From: an uncultured Clostridia bacterium
GTDB lineage: Bacteria; Bacillota; Clostridia; Oscillospirales; CAG-272
DNA length: 17,584 bases
Assembly: GCA_946641795.1 (NCBI GenBank)
Contig: CAMPBZ010000008.1
Location: forward strand, 1-17,584
Direction of reading: 5' to 3'
Part shown: piece by piece, positions 1 to 7,119 of the stretch
Layout of the letters: each line of letters starts with the position of its first letter
Numbering within the stretch: position 1 is the stretch's first letter
Program-made: the position numbers and the translations under genes
The notes under the pieces: model-generated
What the model was told of the DNA's origin: nothing
Database searches by the model: none
The model's input: only the letters and a program-made list of their open reading frames with translations

Positions 1-2060
1 GTGTAGCTGTATTGTGCGGTAGAAGCTTTGCTCGGCATTCCCTGGTAGGAAGGAATGGTGCCGGCCTCTACCTGAACGGTGATTTGCGTTTCGCCGAGAT
101 CCCAGGTCACGGTATGCCATTCGATCGGTTTTTCAATCAGTTCAGTATCCCAAACGGCCGTATAAACGGCATTTTGCGTGACGGTGATAACCGCCGGCGA
201 CCAGGCACGGAAGGTATAAATGTAAAGCTCATCGTTTTCCCTGCTTGGCGTACCGTTGTAAGTTGGAAGCGCGCCATAGTCAACCGTTGCGGTTTCCGTG
301 GTCCCGTTTCCAAAATCCCAAGTAATGGTATAGGAACGCAACGTAGCTTTCCAGGTTGCCGTATAGGTTGCGGGGCCGGTGACCGTCGTTACTTCCGGGC
401 TCCAACCGGCAAACGTGTAGGTGTATTGCGCGGTGGATGCTTTTGTAGGCGTTCCCTGATAGGAAGGAAGCGCGCCGTAATTGAAAACATCGGTAGCGGT
501 GTTTCCGTTTCCGAAATCCCAGGTAACAGAATAGGAGCGCAGGTTGGACTGCCAAAGCGCGGTATAGGTTTGATTGTCCGTTACCGTTTTTACTTCCGGA
601 GACCAACCGGCAAAGGTGTAAGTATATTGCGCGGTAGCCGGTTTGGTGGGGGTGCCGTTATAGCTTGGAGTAGCTCCGTAGGCAAGCGTTTCGGAAATCT
701 GGCTTCCGCCCACATCCCAGGTGATGGTGTAGGAGCGCAAATTGGATTGCCAAAGCGCTGTATAGGTGACATTTTCCGTTACCGTTTTCACTTCCGGCGA
801 CCAGCCGGCAAAGGTATAGGTATATTGCGCGGTGGAAGGTTTGGTCGGTGTGCCCTGATAAGAAGGAAGCGCGCCGTAATTCAGCGTTTCGTTGGTTTGG
901 TTCCCATCAATCTCCCAGGTTACGGTATAGGAACGCAGGGTGGCTTTCCAGGTTGCCGTATAGGTCGCGGGGCCGGTGACCGTCGTTACTTCCGGGCTCC
1001 AGCCGGTAAAGGTATAACTATATTGCGCGGTGGAAGGCTTGGTTGGAGTGCCTTGATATTGCGGTAACACACCGTAATTGAATGTTTTGGCGCTGGTATT
1101 GCCATTTCCGAGATCCCAGGTAATGGTATAGGAACGCAGAGTGGTTTTCCAGGTTGCCGTATAGGTTGCGGGACCGGTTACGGTCGTTACTTCCGGGCTC
1201 CAACCGGCAAAGGTATAGGTATATTGCGCGGTTTCGGATTTGGTGGGTGTGCCCTGATATTGCGGAAGCGCGCCGTAATTGAGAATTTCGGAAATTTGGT
1301 TCCCGTTGACTTCCCAGGTAATGGTGTAGGAGCGCAGGTTCGACTGCCAAAGCGCCGTATAGGTGGCATTTTCCGTTACCGTTTTTACTTCCGTCGACCA
1401 GCCGGCAAAGGTATAAGTATATTGCGCGGTGGATGGCTTGGTAGGGGTGCCGTTATAGTGCGGCGTGGTTCCATAATTCAGCGTTTCGGTGGTTTGCGTG
1501 CCGTCCACATTCCAAGTGACGGTATAGGAGCGCAGATTGGACTGCCAAAGCGCCGTATAGGTGGCATTGCTCGTTGCGGGAACAATTTCCGCATCCCAGC
1601 CGGCAAAGGTATAGGTATATTGCGCGGTAGGAGCTTTGCTCGGCGTTCCGGAATATACCGGCAGCTCGCCGTAGGCAACCGGAACGGTAACCGAACTGCC
1701 GCCGAGGTTCCAGGTGATTTGGCAATACAGCGGGTAGGCCTGCCAAAGCGCTGTATAGGTCGCGTCCCCCGAAACGGGCAGAATTGCCGACGACCAGCCC
1801 GCAAACCGATAAAAATAGGTTTCATCGTTCGGGCGGGCGGGTGCTTCGGGCGGCGTTGGCAGTTCCCCGTATTCCAGCGGAACAGAAAGGGAGGAACCCC
1901 AAAGCGCCCACGTTACGGTATAGGTGCGTTTTTCGCGCGCGAAAAGCGGGGAGAGCGAAAGATCGCTTTGAATGCAGTCCAGCGCCAGCGGCTCGGTCTC
2001 GCCGCTACCGGAGGGCACCCAGCCGAGGAAGGTGTAGGTATATTGCTCGGTTTGGTAGCC
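1..2060 (-). repeat. Tandem ~198-213-bp repeats encoding InlB-B-type units
   Basis: The same block recurs through the 3' half of the visible gene. Using the element matching tattgcgcgg as a marker on the plus strand, units fall near 10, 223, 423, 625, 823, 1021, 1222, 1420, 1618, 1816 and 2041. Most spacings are 198-202 bp, with 213 and 225 bp at the two ends. Conserved sub-blocks include the codons for AQYTYTFAGW and for YTALWQSNLRSYT. Central units are most alike, and the unit nearest residue 560 is the most divergent. All spacings except the 213-bp and 225-bp ends keep the frame in my marker mapping or nearly so, and the reading frame itself stays open throughout. Confidence 0.9.
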
Positions 2061-3860
2061 GGAAAGTTGCGGGATATTCTCGATTGGATCGCCGTACTCG
2101 ACAATTTGCTCCTCCAATTTGGAGCCGTCGGTTTTATAGAAGGCGACCGTTCGTGTGTTTTGATAGACCGCCGTTTGAGAAACCGATTTGGTAAAGGCGA
2201 GCGATTGCGCGGTTCCCTTTGCCGCCCGCTCCGGGAGCAATCCGGCGTCGTACTGCGCAAGCAGGGCGGTTTCCTCTTCGGTCAGGGGAGCCAAAACCGG
2301 CTCCGCACCGGGGTCGGCAACCGGGTCGGGCGCTTCGGGCGCCGCACCGGGGTTCTCTACCGGGGTCGGCTCGTCCTGCAAGGCGGGATCAGTGGGGAGG
2401 GCTTTGGCCGGTTCTTCCACAACGGTGGGGGCAACCGGCGTTTCGATTTGCGTTTCCGGGAAGGTAACACCCACCGGATCGGTCTGGTTGGTATCGGCTG
2501 GGCGCAATTTCGGCTCTACCAGGTCGCCGACGAGCAGATTGTCGTCGTCCAGCGGAAGCGTGTGGGAAAGGTTGACCGTTTCAAAGTCGTCCAGAAGCGC
2601 CTGCAAAATATACAGCTGCGACAAAAACTGCCGGAAATGCGGGATCTTCTCGGGGTATTTCGTCTTCATTCCGGCTTGTGCCGGGCCGTAGGAATAGATG
2701 GCGTAAATATCAATGTAAAGTTCGCCGATCTGCACGCGCATCTGGTCATAAATCTCGCAATAGACCGTGAACAGCGCGCGCTTTCTTTCAAACTCCGAGG
2801 CGTATTGCTGTCCCCTTGCCTGCGCATATTGCAAAAGAAGCGGCCGCAGGGCATTGGTGGCGTTTTTCGCACCGTTGACATAGGTTTTCTTTACCCCGGC
2901 TTTGATCAATTCCTGGCTTGCGTTCAAAACCGAGTCCACCGTTTCGCCCATCAGACTGGGATAGAAGCACCATTCGTTTCCGTCATTGGTGTAGGTAAAC
3001 ATCGTTTCCATAATGGCAATGCAGTAATCGACCGTTTGCATCGTTTGCCCGTAAGCGCCGTAGCGCTCCATTGCGCCGGTGTATTCGGCAAGCAGGCGGC
3101 GATAGTTGTTGTAAGCCTCCCACGCGGCCGAAAGCTCCTGGTATTCGTCGTACGCGGCTTTGGCGGCAAGGTAGGCGTCGTAGTTCTGCTTTTTCTGCTC
3201 CCAGCGGCGATATTCTTTTTGGTAGGGTTCCAGCGCCTCGCAATAGGCGCGGTAAAGCTCGCTTTGCAGTTCCCATTCGGCGTGGTCGATCTCGTAAGCG
3301 TCCAGCCGCTCGCGGATCTCTTTTGCCACTGGGTAAGCACCGGTCAGAATGGCATCCGCGGTTTCCGCCGAAAGAACGACCGTCCAGGCATACTCCACGG
3401 TAAAATCGGTACTGCCCGAATTCCAAACGCCGGAAACGGTATAGGTATAGGCGGTTCCGTTTTGTTCCAGCGGGTGCGAAACGCCGTCGGAAAAGCGAAC
3501 CGTTTGCGGGATCCAGGCCACCGGCTCGTCGTTTTGGGCGGTATAACGGAAAGCGACGGCCGAAATGGTCAGCGTACCGGCCTCGCCGTCATAGCTCCAC
3601 GAAACCAGCGTTTCGGGAAGGTCGGCGGTGGGATAGGTGAGCGCCAGGCGTTCTTTGGAGCGCAGATAGGCCTGCTCAAAATCGGAAAGCGGCTCCTCCC
3701 CCTCAAAAAGAAGGGCAAACAGCTCGTCGGCAAACAGCGTTTGGTCGGCGTTGCCGGTTCCGTAGTTCAAATCCTGCGCGGATGCGACAGGCGAAAAAAC
3801 AGGGAGCAACAAAAAGACTGCCAGCAAAATGCAAACAGACAGTCGGATGCAGGTTTTCAT
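1..3860 (-). CDS. Large secreted InlB-B-repeat surface protein (3' end outside window)
   Basis: One uninterrupted minus-strand frame runs from ATG at 3860-3858 to the left edge, giving about 1286 residues with no stop. The start has a strong AAGGGGGG ribosome site 10-15 bases upstream and a consensus promoter beyond it. Residues 1-28 form a signal peptide (basic MKTCIRL, a leucine-rich core, VASA before Q29). Residues ~30-180 are a beta-like region of unknown fold. Residues ~185-450 are rich in Y, A, E and Q and look helical or coiled-coil. Residues ~457-530 are a Pro/Glu/Asp linker. From ~555 onward there are at least ten ~66-residue repeats with the pattern YT(V/I)TW, YG, GTPTK, TAQYTYTFAGW, ATYTALW, which fits the InlB B-repeat (Listeria-Bacteroides repeat) family. 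Such repeats typically form stalks of adhesins and other wall proteins. The anchor type is unknown because the C-terminus is missing. Function beyond surface location is inferred. Confidence 0.88.
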   Translation of the reverse strand, partial: MKTCIRLSVCILLAVFLLLPVFSPVASAQDLNYGTGNADQTLFADELFALLFEGEEPLSDFEQAYLRSKERLALTYPTADLPETLVSWSYDGEAGTLTISAVAFRYTAQNDEPVAWIPQTVRFSDGVSHPLEQNGTAYTYTVSGVWNSGSTDFTVEYAWTVVLSAETADAILTGAYPVAKEIRERLDAYEIDHAEWELQSELYRAYCEALEPYQKEYRRWEQKKQNYDAYLAAKAAYDEYQELSAAWEAYNNYRRLLAEYTGAMERYGAYGQTMQTVDYCIAIMETMFTYTNDGNEWCFYPSLMGETVDSVLNASQELIKAGVKKTYVNGAKNATNALRPLLLQYAQARGQQYASEFERKRALFTVYCEIYDQMRVQIGELYIDIYAIYSYGPAQAGMKTKYPEKIPHFRQFLSQLYILQALLDDFETVNLSHTLPLDDDNLLVGDLVEPKLRPADTNQTDPVGVTFPETQIETPVAPTVVEEPAKALPTDPALQDEPTPVENPGAAPEAPDPVADPGAEPVLAPLTEEETALLAQYDAGLLPERAAKGTAQSLAFTKSVSQTAVYQNTRTVAFYKTDGSKLEEQIVEYGDPIENIPQLSGYQTEQYTYTFLGWVPSGSGETEPLALDCIQSDLSLSPLFAREKRTYTVTWALWGSSLSVPLEYGELPTPPEAPARPNDETYFYRFAGWSSAILPVSGDATYTALWQAYPLYCQITWNLGGSSVTVPVAYGELPVYSGTPSKAPTAQYTYTFAGWDAEIVPATSNATYTALWQSNLRSYTVTWNVDGTQTTETLNYGTTPHYNGTPTKPSTAQYTYTFAGWSTEVKTVTENATYTALWQSNLRSYTITWEVNGNQISEILNYGALPQYQGTPTKSETAQYTYTFAGWSPEVTTVTGPATYTATWKTTLRSYTITWDLGNGNTSAKTFNYGVLPQYQGTPTKPSTAQYSYTFTGWSPEVTTVTGPATYTATWKATLRSYTVTWEIDGNQTNETLNYGALPSYQGTPTKPSTAQYTYTFAGWSPEVKTVTENVTYTALWQSNLRSYTITWDVGGSQISETLAYGATPSYNGTPTKPATAQYTYTFAGWSPEVKTVTDNQTYTALWQSNLRSYSVTWDFGNGNTATDVFNYGALPSYQGTPTKASTAQYTYTFAGWSPEVTTVTGPATYTATWKATLRSYTITWDFGNGTTETATVDYGALPTYNGTPSRENDELYIYTFRAWSPAVITVTQNAVYTAVWDTELIEKPIEWHTVTWDLGETQITVQVEAGTIPSYQGMPSKASTAQYSY

Positions 3861-3895
3861 TCGGGAAGCCCCCCTTCCTAAAAGGATATATATTT

Positions 3896-3924
3896 ATTTT
3901 ATCATATTTTAGAGGAAAAGTCAA
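3896..3924 (-). promoter_or_regulatory. Sigma-A-type promoter of the InlB-repeat gene
   Basis: On the minus strand TTGACT (3924-3919) and TAAAAT (3901-3896) are separated by exactly 17 bases. The predicted transcript starts near 3889, about 28 bases before the ATG, leaving room for the AAGGGGGG ribosome site. Confidence 0.8.
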
Positions 3925-3952
3925 GAAATATTCGCTTGGAAGTCTTTGGAAC

Positions 3953-3977
3953 AAAAAAAGAACGCCCGGAGGCGTTC
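3953..3977 (-). terminator. Rho-independent terminator of the cold-shock gene
   Basis: Perfect 7-bp stem GAACGCC/GGCGTTC with a four-base loop. On the minus strand it is followed by a run of seven T (plus-strand A run 3953-3959). It sits 18 bases after the cold-shock gene stop and upstream of the InlB-repeat promoter, so it separates the two units. Confidence 0.88.
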
Positions 3978-3995
3978 CTTTTTTGCAAAACGGCA

Positions 3996-4208
3996 TTACG
4001 CGGGAATCACGTTGACTGCGCGAAGCTTTGCACTGTTTTTGGGATCGGGTTCGGTATCGAACGTGACCTTCTGCCCTTCGGTAAGGGTTTTGAAACCTTC
4101 GACCTGGATCGCCGAGAAATGAACGAATACATCATCGCCGCCGTTGTCGTTGGAAATGAAGCCGTAGCCCTTTTCAGCGTTGAACCACTTAACTGTACCG
4201 GTGTTCAC
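3996..4208 (-). CDS. csp: Cold-shock protein, CspA/CspB family
   Basis: A 70-residue single cold-shock (OB-fold) domain, the normal length for the family. It binds single-stranded RNA/DNA and melts RNA secondary structure in the cytoplasm. The family hallmarks are visible: N-terminal TGTVKWFNAEKGYGFI with RNP1 (KGYGFIS) and RNP2 (DVFVHFSAI), then LTEGQKVTF and the C-terminal AVNV. I chose the GTG at 4208-4206 because AGGAGGT lies 7 bases upstream and the protein then starts exactly where the family does (VNTGTVKW). An in-frame upstream ATG at 4259 would put the ribosome site inside the coding region. The gene is monocistronic, with its own promoter (4315-4343), a ~100-nt leader and a terminator. 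Confidence 0.96.
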   Translation of the reverse strand: MNTGTVKWFNAEKGYGFISNDNGGDDVFVHFSAIQVEGFKTLTEGQKVTFDTEPDPKNSAKLRAVNVIPA

Positions 4209-4308
4209 CTTGGGTACCTCCTGCTTAAAATTCGTACCCGGAAAAAATACAATATCCAAACCGCGCCGGCAAGCCGGGCGGTGCAGAGTTGAAATCTATC
4301 TCGAATAC
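4209..4308 (-). promoter_or_regulatory. Untranslated leader of the cold-shock gene, with CUUG hairpin
   Basis: The promoter position implies about 100 untranslated bases. Within them 4261-4281 can fold into an 8-bp GC-rich stem with one bulged C, closed by a CTTG tetraloop (G-CTTG-C), a very stable loop type. Long structured leaders are well known for cspA-type genes, where they affect mRNA stability and translation with temperature. Whether this one does so is inference. Confidence 0.45.
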
Positions 4309-4314
4309 GGGAAC

Positions 4315-4343
4315 AGTATAGCACAATTTCGCCCGGCCGTCAA
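4315..4343 (-). promoter_or_regulatory. Sigma-A-type promoter of the cold-shock gene
   Basis: Minus strand TTGACG (4343-4338), 17-base spacer, TATACT (4320-4315). This is close to consensus, as expected for an abundantly expressed gene. Confidence 0.85.
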
Positions 4344-4405
4344 TAGGTTTCGGTAATTTTTTACGCCTTTGCCAAAATATTTTTCCCGCTTTTTCGCCTT
4401 TTTGC

Positions 4406-4422
4406 CCGGCTTTTTCAGCCGG
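4406..4422 (-). terminator. Weak hairpin after the HAD-like gene
   Basis: A 6-bp stem CCGGCT/AGCCGG with a five-base loop lies 36 bases beyond the stop of the gene at 4458. No T run follows on the minus strand, so termination here is doubtful. The rest of 4344-4457 is low-complexity, T-rich on the plus strand, and shows no gene. Confidence 0.22.
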
Positions 4423-4457
4423 TTTGCGCCCGATCGTCAAAAATCGACGCGCGCGTT

Positions 4458-5126
4458 TCAGCCCTTCCTTTCAAAGAAGGCGGGAAAATACTGTTCCAGC
4501 GGGATCTCCGCGGCGCGCTCGTAAATGGCGAGCGGGCGGACGGCTTCCAGCGTTCGGCGGGACTGGTGACCGCAGGTCAGCAGTAGAATATCGCCCCCCA
4601 TTGCGGCCGCGCTTTCGGCGTCATGATCGGTATCGCCGATCATCAGCGGGAGCGCGCCGGGGTTGCGCCGCTTCCATTCCCTTGCCAGGTCGGCTTTTCC
4701 GTAGGCGTGGTGGTTGTCGGCGCCGATGATCTCGTCAAACAAATCGGCAATGCCGAGGATGCGGAGCTGTTCCATCAGCATTTCGGATTTGGTTGCCGAA
4801 AGCAGAATTTGCGGGACTTTGGCCGCCCGGAGCGAGCGCAAAAGCTCAACGACGCCCGCGTGAACAGGGGCGGTCTCCTTTTTCGCGTTGTAATCGTTCA
4901 TCCATTCGTCGGCAAGCACCGGAAAGGGCGTTTTGGAAAAATCAAAGCCCAGCCTTTGGTAATAATCGATCACCGGAAAGCCGAACACCTCCCGGTAGGC
5001 GTTTTCATCCGCCAGTTTCGGCAGTCCGTGCCGCTCCAACAAGCGGTTGGTGATTGCAAGATCGTAGCCGACGTCATCTAAAATGGTGCCGTTGAAATCC
5101 CAGACCAAATGTGTGTATTGTTTCAT
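4458..5126 (-). CDS. HAD-superfamily hydrolase with Asn in motif I
   Basis: 222 residues, typical for a HAD subfamily I phosphatase. Motif I is WDFNGTILDD (D10 is the nucleophile; N12 stands where most have Asp). Motif II is LLSATKSE (S110), the motif III Lys is probably K144 (AYGKAD), and motif IV is MIGDTDHDAESA (D165, D169). Residues ~15-90 are the helical cap. The layout resembles phosphoglycolate-phosphatase-like proteins, but the substrate cannot be read from sequence. The ATG has GGAG nine bases upstream. It is divergent from the SleB-type gene, 129 bases away, and I see no convincing promoter for it. Motif I as DxNGT recurs in a clostridial HAD group I recall, so the change may be a subfamily trait and not a defect. 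Confidence 0.85.
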   Translation of the reverse strand: MKQYTHLVWDFNGTILDDVGYDLAITNRLLERHGLPKLADENAYREVFGFPVIDYYQRLGFDFSKTPFPVLADEWMNDYNAKKETAPVHAGVVELLRSLRAAKVPQILLSATKSEMLMEQLRILGIADLFDEIIGADNHHAYGKADLAREWKRRNPGALPLMIGDTDHDAESAAAMGGDILLLTCGHQSRRTLEAVRPLAIYERAAEIPLEQYFPAFFERKG

Positions 5127-5195
5127 CGTCTTCTCCGTTTTTTCCTGTTTTTCGGCAGTTTGCCTGCCCTTTCCTGCATTGCCGGAAAGTGTGGG

Positions 5196-5225
5196 TTGCG
5201 CGCCGGCGCGCCGGTATGTTACAAT
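5196..5225 (+). promoter_or_regulatory. Probable promoter of the SleB-type gene
   Basis: TTGCGC (5196-5201), 18-base spacer, TACAAT (5220-5225), about 30 bases before the ATG. The -10 is good and the -35 is weak, unlike the near-consensus promoters elsewhere in this window. That would suit an activated, repressed or developmentally controlled gene. Confidence 0.5.
5198..5211. promoter_or_regulatory. 14-bp perfect palindrome in the promoter spacer
   Basis: GCGCGCCGGCGCGC is its own reverse complement and lies between the -35 and -10 elements, starting inside the -35. A protein dimer bound here would block RNA polymerase. Operator function is inferred from position only. Confidence 0.35.
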
Positions 5226-5255
5226 GAAAACACCCCAAAAGAAAGGAGTTTTTCT

Positions 5256-6110
5256 ATGAAAAGCAAGACCAAAATTTGCATTGTCCTCCTGGCGTTCTGC
5301 CTGCTCGTCGGGCCGCTCGTCGGGCCGCTCGGCGCGCTGACCGCTGCCGCCGCTCCCCCGGAAGGGATCGTGACCCCCGTTTATTTGGAGGGGCAGGAGG
5401 TGCTGGCCGGCGAATGCCTGCGGATGGACGGTGTGACCTACGTTCCGCTCCGCAAATTTTGCGCCCTGTTCGGCGCGACCGATATTTCCTGGAACGGCTG
5501 GACGAAAACCGCGACCGTTTCTTCAAAATCGCTTTTGATGACGGTGCGCACCGGCAATCTTTACATCGAGGCAAACGGCCGTTATTTTTACACCGTTCGC
5601 GCTGTTTGCAACCGTTCCGGCTCGCTTTACGTGCCGATCCGTCCCCTTGCCCGCGCCTTTGCGCTGGAACTGCGCTGGGACGCCGCGGCAAACGCCGTTT
5701 CCCTTTCCCGCACCGGGCAGAGCGCCGCGGCGCCGGCGGATTACGACGCCGACACGCTCTACTGGCTTTCGCGCATCATCTCCGCCGAGGCGCGCGGGGA
5801 ATGTTTGGAGGGGCAAATTGCCGTTGGCAACGTGGTTTACAACCGCGTTGCGTCGGCCGAATTTCCCAACACCGTTTGGGGCGTGATCTTTGACCGCAAG
5901 TACGGCACCCAGTTCTCGCCCGTTTCCTTCGGCACCATTTACGATACGCCCTCGGCAAGCGCCGTGATTGCGGCAAAGATTTGTATGGAGGGGTATTCCC
6001 TTTCGGATAAGGCGCTCTATTTCGTCAACCCGAGGCTGGCAACTTCCACCTGGATCCAGCGGGCGCGCCCCTATCTTTTCACCATCGGCAACCATCAGTT
6101 TTACGCCTGA
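5256..6110 (+). CDS. SleB/CwlJ-type cell-wall hydrolase with copper-amine-oxidase-N-like domain
   Basis: 284 residues. Residues 1-33 form a signal peptide (KSKTK, hydrophobic core, alanine-rich cleavage region). Residues ~37-152 fit the copper amine oxidase N-terminal-like domain, a non-catalytic binding module common in clostridial wall enzymes, with two YVPLR/YVPIRPLA repeats. Residues ~165-284 are the Hydrolase_2 (SleB) domain: LSRIISAEARGE with the likely catalytic E178, then GQIAVGNVVYNRV, FPNTVWGVIF and the C-terminal IGNHQFYA. SleB-domain enzymes are lytic transglycosylases that cut cortex peptidoglycan during spore germination; vegetative homologues exist. The ATG at 5256 has AAAGGAG 7 bases upstream. 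A longer open frame from 5109 lacks a ribosome site and would bury the signal peptide. The DUF11 gene follows after 114 bases. Confidence 0.9.
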   Translation: MKSKTKICIVLLAFCLLVGPLVGPLGALTAAAAPPEGIVTPVYLEGQEVLAGECLRMDGVTYVPLRKFCALFGATDISWNGWTKTATVSSKSLLMTVRTGNLYIEANGRYFYTVRAVCNRSGSLYVPIRPLARAFALELRWDAAANAVSLSRTGQSAAAPADYDADTLYWLSRIISAEARGECLEGQIAVGNVVYNRVASAEFPNTVWGVIFDRKYGTQFSPVSFGTIYDTPSASAVIAAKICMEGYSLSDKALYFVNPRLATSTWIQRARPYLFTIGNHQFYA

Positions 6111-6164
6111 TTGCCCGGTTTTTTCAACACCTGTTGCGCCGGATCGACATATACTGACATTGGC

Positions 6165-6205
6165 GGGGACAGCGGACAGATGCCCTGCCCCTGCTCTGAT
6201 TTTTT
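6165..6205 (+). terminator. Weak hairpin plus T run between the SleB-type and DUF11 genes
   Basis: GGGGACAG (6165-6172) can pair with CTGCCCC (6185-6191), leaving one bulged A. A six-T run follows at 6200-6205 after an 8-base gap. This could be a poor terminator or an attenuator. A TATACT at 6150-6155 has no matching -35, so it is unclear whether the DUF11 gene has its own promoter. Confidence 0.25.
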
Positions 6206-6224
6206 CAGAAAGGTTATTCCCATT

Positions 6225-7064
6225 ATGCCACAACAATTTACCAACCAGGCGCAGCTTTCCTACAACAATACCGTTGTGCTTTCCAACACGGTGACCGGCG
6301 AGATTGCAGACGTGCTCTCAATGACCAAAACCGTGCTGGAAGACGCCTACACGGTTGGCGGCCGCCTGACCTACGTTGTGAATTTGATCAACTCCGACAC
6401 CGTTCCTCTGACCGGCCTGACCCTGACCGACGATTTGGGCGCCGGAACGGGCGCAACGCCGCTTTTGACCTATGTGGACGGTTCGGTGCACTATTTTGCC
6501 GGCGGCATTGCACAGCACGCCCCCACCGCAACCGGCGGGACGACGCTGACGATTACGGGCATTACCGTTCCGGCAAACGGCAACGCCGCGGTGATTTACG
6601 AGGTGCTGGTGAACGAGTACGCCTCCCCCGAGGTTGGCGCTACGCTGACCAATACCGTTACCGCAAGCGGGGACGGTACCACCTTGGTAACCGCCCAGGC
6701 AACCGTTCCGGTGGCCGCGGGGCCGATCCTTTCGATCGTAAAATCGCTCTCTCCTTTGCAGGTATCCGGAAGCGGAAGCGTGACCTACACCTTCCTCATT
6801 TGCAACACCGGCAACCATGCCGCGGGCGGCGATGACAACCTGATCCTGACCGATCAATTTGCCCCGGTCCTTTCGGACATTGCCGTGACCTATAACGGCG
6901 CTCCGATGTCGGCAACCGGCTACACCTACGACGAGGGCACCGGTGTTTTCCAAACCACCGAAGGAGCCATTTCGGTTCCTGCCGCCACCTTTACGCAAAA
7001 CGAGGACGGCACCTGGACTTCTACCCCCGGGGAGGCGACCCTGACCGTTACGGGAACCATTTGA
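6225..7064 (+). CDS. DUF11-repeat protein lacking a signal peptide
   Basis: 279 residues starting MPQQFTNQAQLSYNN, with no signal peptide, no membrane segment and no sorting signal. It consists of two Ig-like beta domains of the DUF11 (conserved repeat) type. Domain 1 is ~30-160 (MTKTVLEDAYTVGGRLTYVV, LTLTDDLG, YVDGSV, NTVTAS). Domain 2 is ~165-279 (LSIVKSLSPLQVSGSGSVTYTF, LTDQF). It is rich in Thr, Val and Gly, with one Cys (C193). I chose ATG 6225 because AGAAAGG lies 11 bases upstream; an upstream in-frame ATG at 6111 has no ribosome site and would add a cysteine-rich, unrelated stretch. DUF11 modules usually sit in secreted surface proteins. A signal-less form may reach the spore surface from the mother-cell cytoplasm. 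That role is inferred, with support only from the neighbouring SleB-type gene. Confidence 0.85.
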   Translation: MPQQFTNQAQLSYNNTVVLSNTVTGEIADVLSMTKTVLEDAYTVGGRLTYVVNLINSDTVPLTGLTLTDDLGAGTGATPLLTYVDGSVHYFAGGIAQHAPTATGGTTLTITGITVPANGNAAVIYEVLVNEYASPEVGATLTNTVTASGDGTTLVTAQATVPVAAGPILSIVKSLSPLQVSGSGSVTYTFLICNTGNHAAGGDDNLILTDQFAPVLSDIAVTYNGAPMSATGYTYDEGTGVFQTTEGAISVPAATFTQNEDGTWTSTPGEATLTVTGTI

Positions 7065-7091
7065 TTTGCAACGAAAAAGGAAAAAATCCTT

Positions 7092-7119
7092 CCGCCCGAC
7101 TTGGCTCGGGCGGTTTTTT
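7092..7119 (+). terminator. Strong bidirectional terminator between the DUF11 gene and rlmH
   Basis: Perfect 8-bp stem CCGCCCGA/TCGGGCGG with a six-base loop, then six T. On the minus strand the same stem is followed five bases later by six T, so it also serves rlmH. The plus-strand T run overlaps the rlmH stop codon (7118-7120). Confidence 0.93.

Noticed and set aside
1..2060. CRISPR-like array
   Set aside because: The ~200-bp repeats are coding, imperfect and head-to-tail without spacers. They are protein repeats.
12..3881. Long open frames on the plus strand (12-1067 and 1224-3881, the latter 885 codons)
   Set aside because: They are antisense to the InlB-repeat gene. Their translations are rich in Arg, Gly and Ile in repeating nonsense and lack ribosome sites. 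The repeats simply avoid stops on the other strand, while the minus frame has a signal peptide, domains and a promoter.
5303..5330. Short 12-bp direct repeat in the signal peptide of the SleB-type gene (LVGPLVGP)
   Set aside because: It has two copies only, in a low-complexity hydrophobic stretch; most likely slippage with no separate role.
6134..6155. Promoter for the DUF11 gene at TATACT 6150-6155
   Set aside because: TTGCGC upstream is only 10 bases away and no other -35 is at 16-18 bases. A sporulation-sigma site is possible but not convincing by eye.
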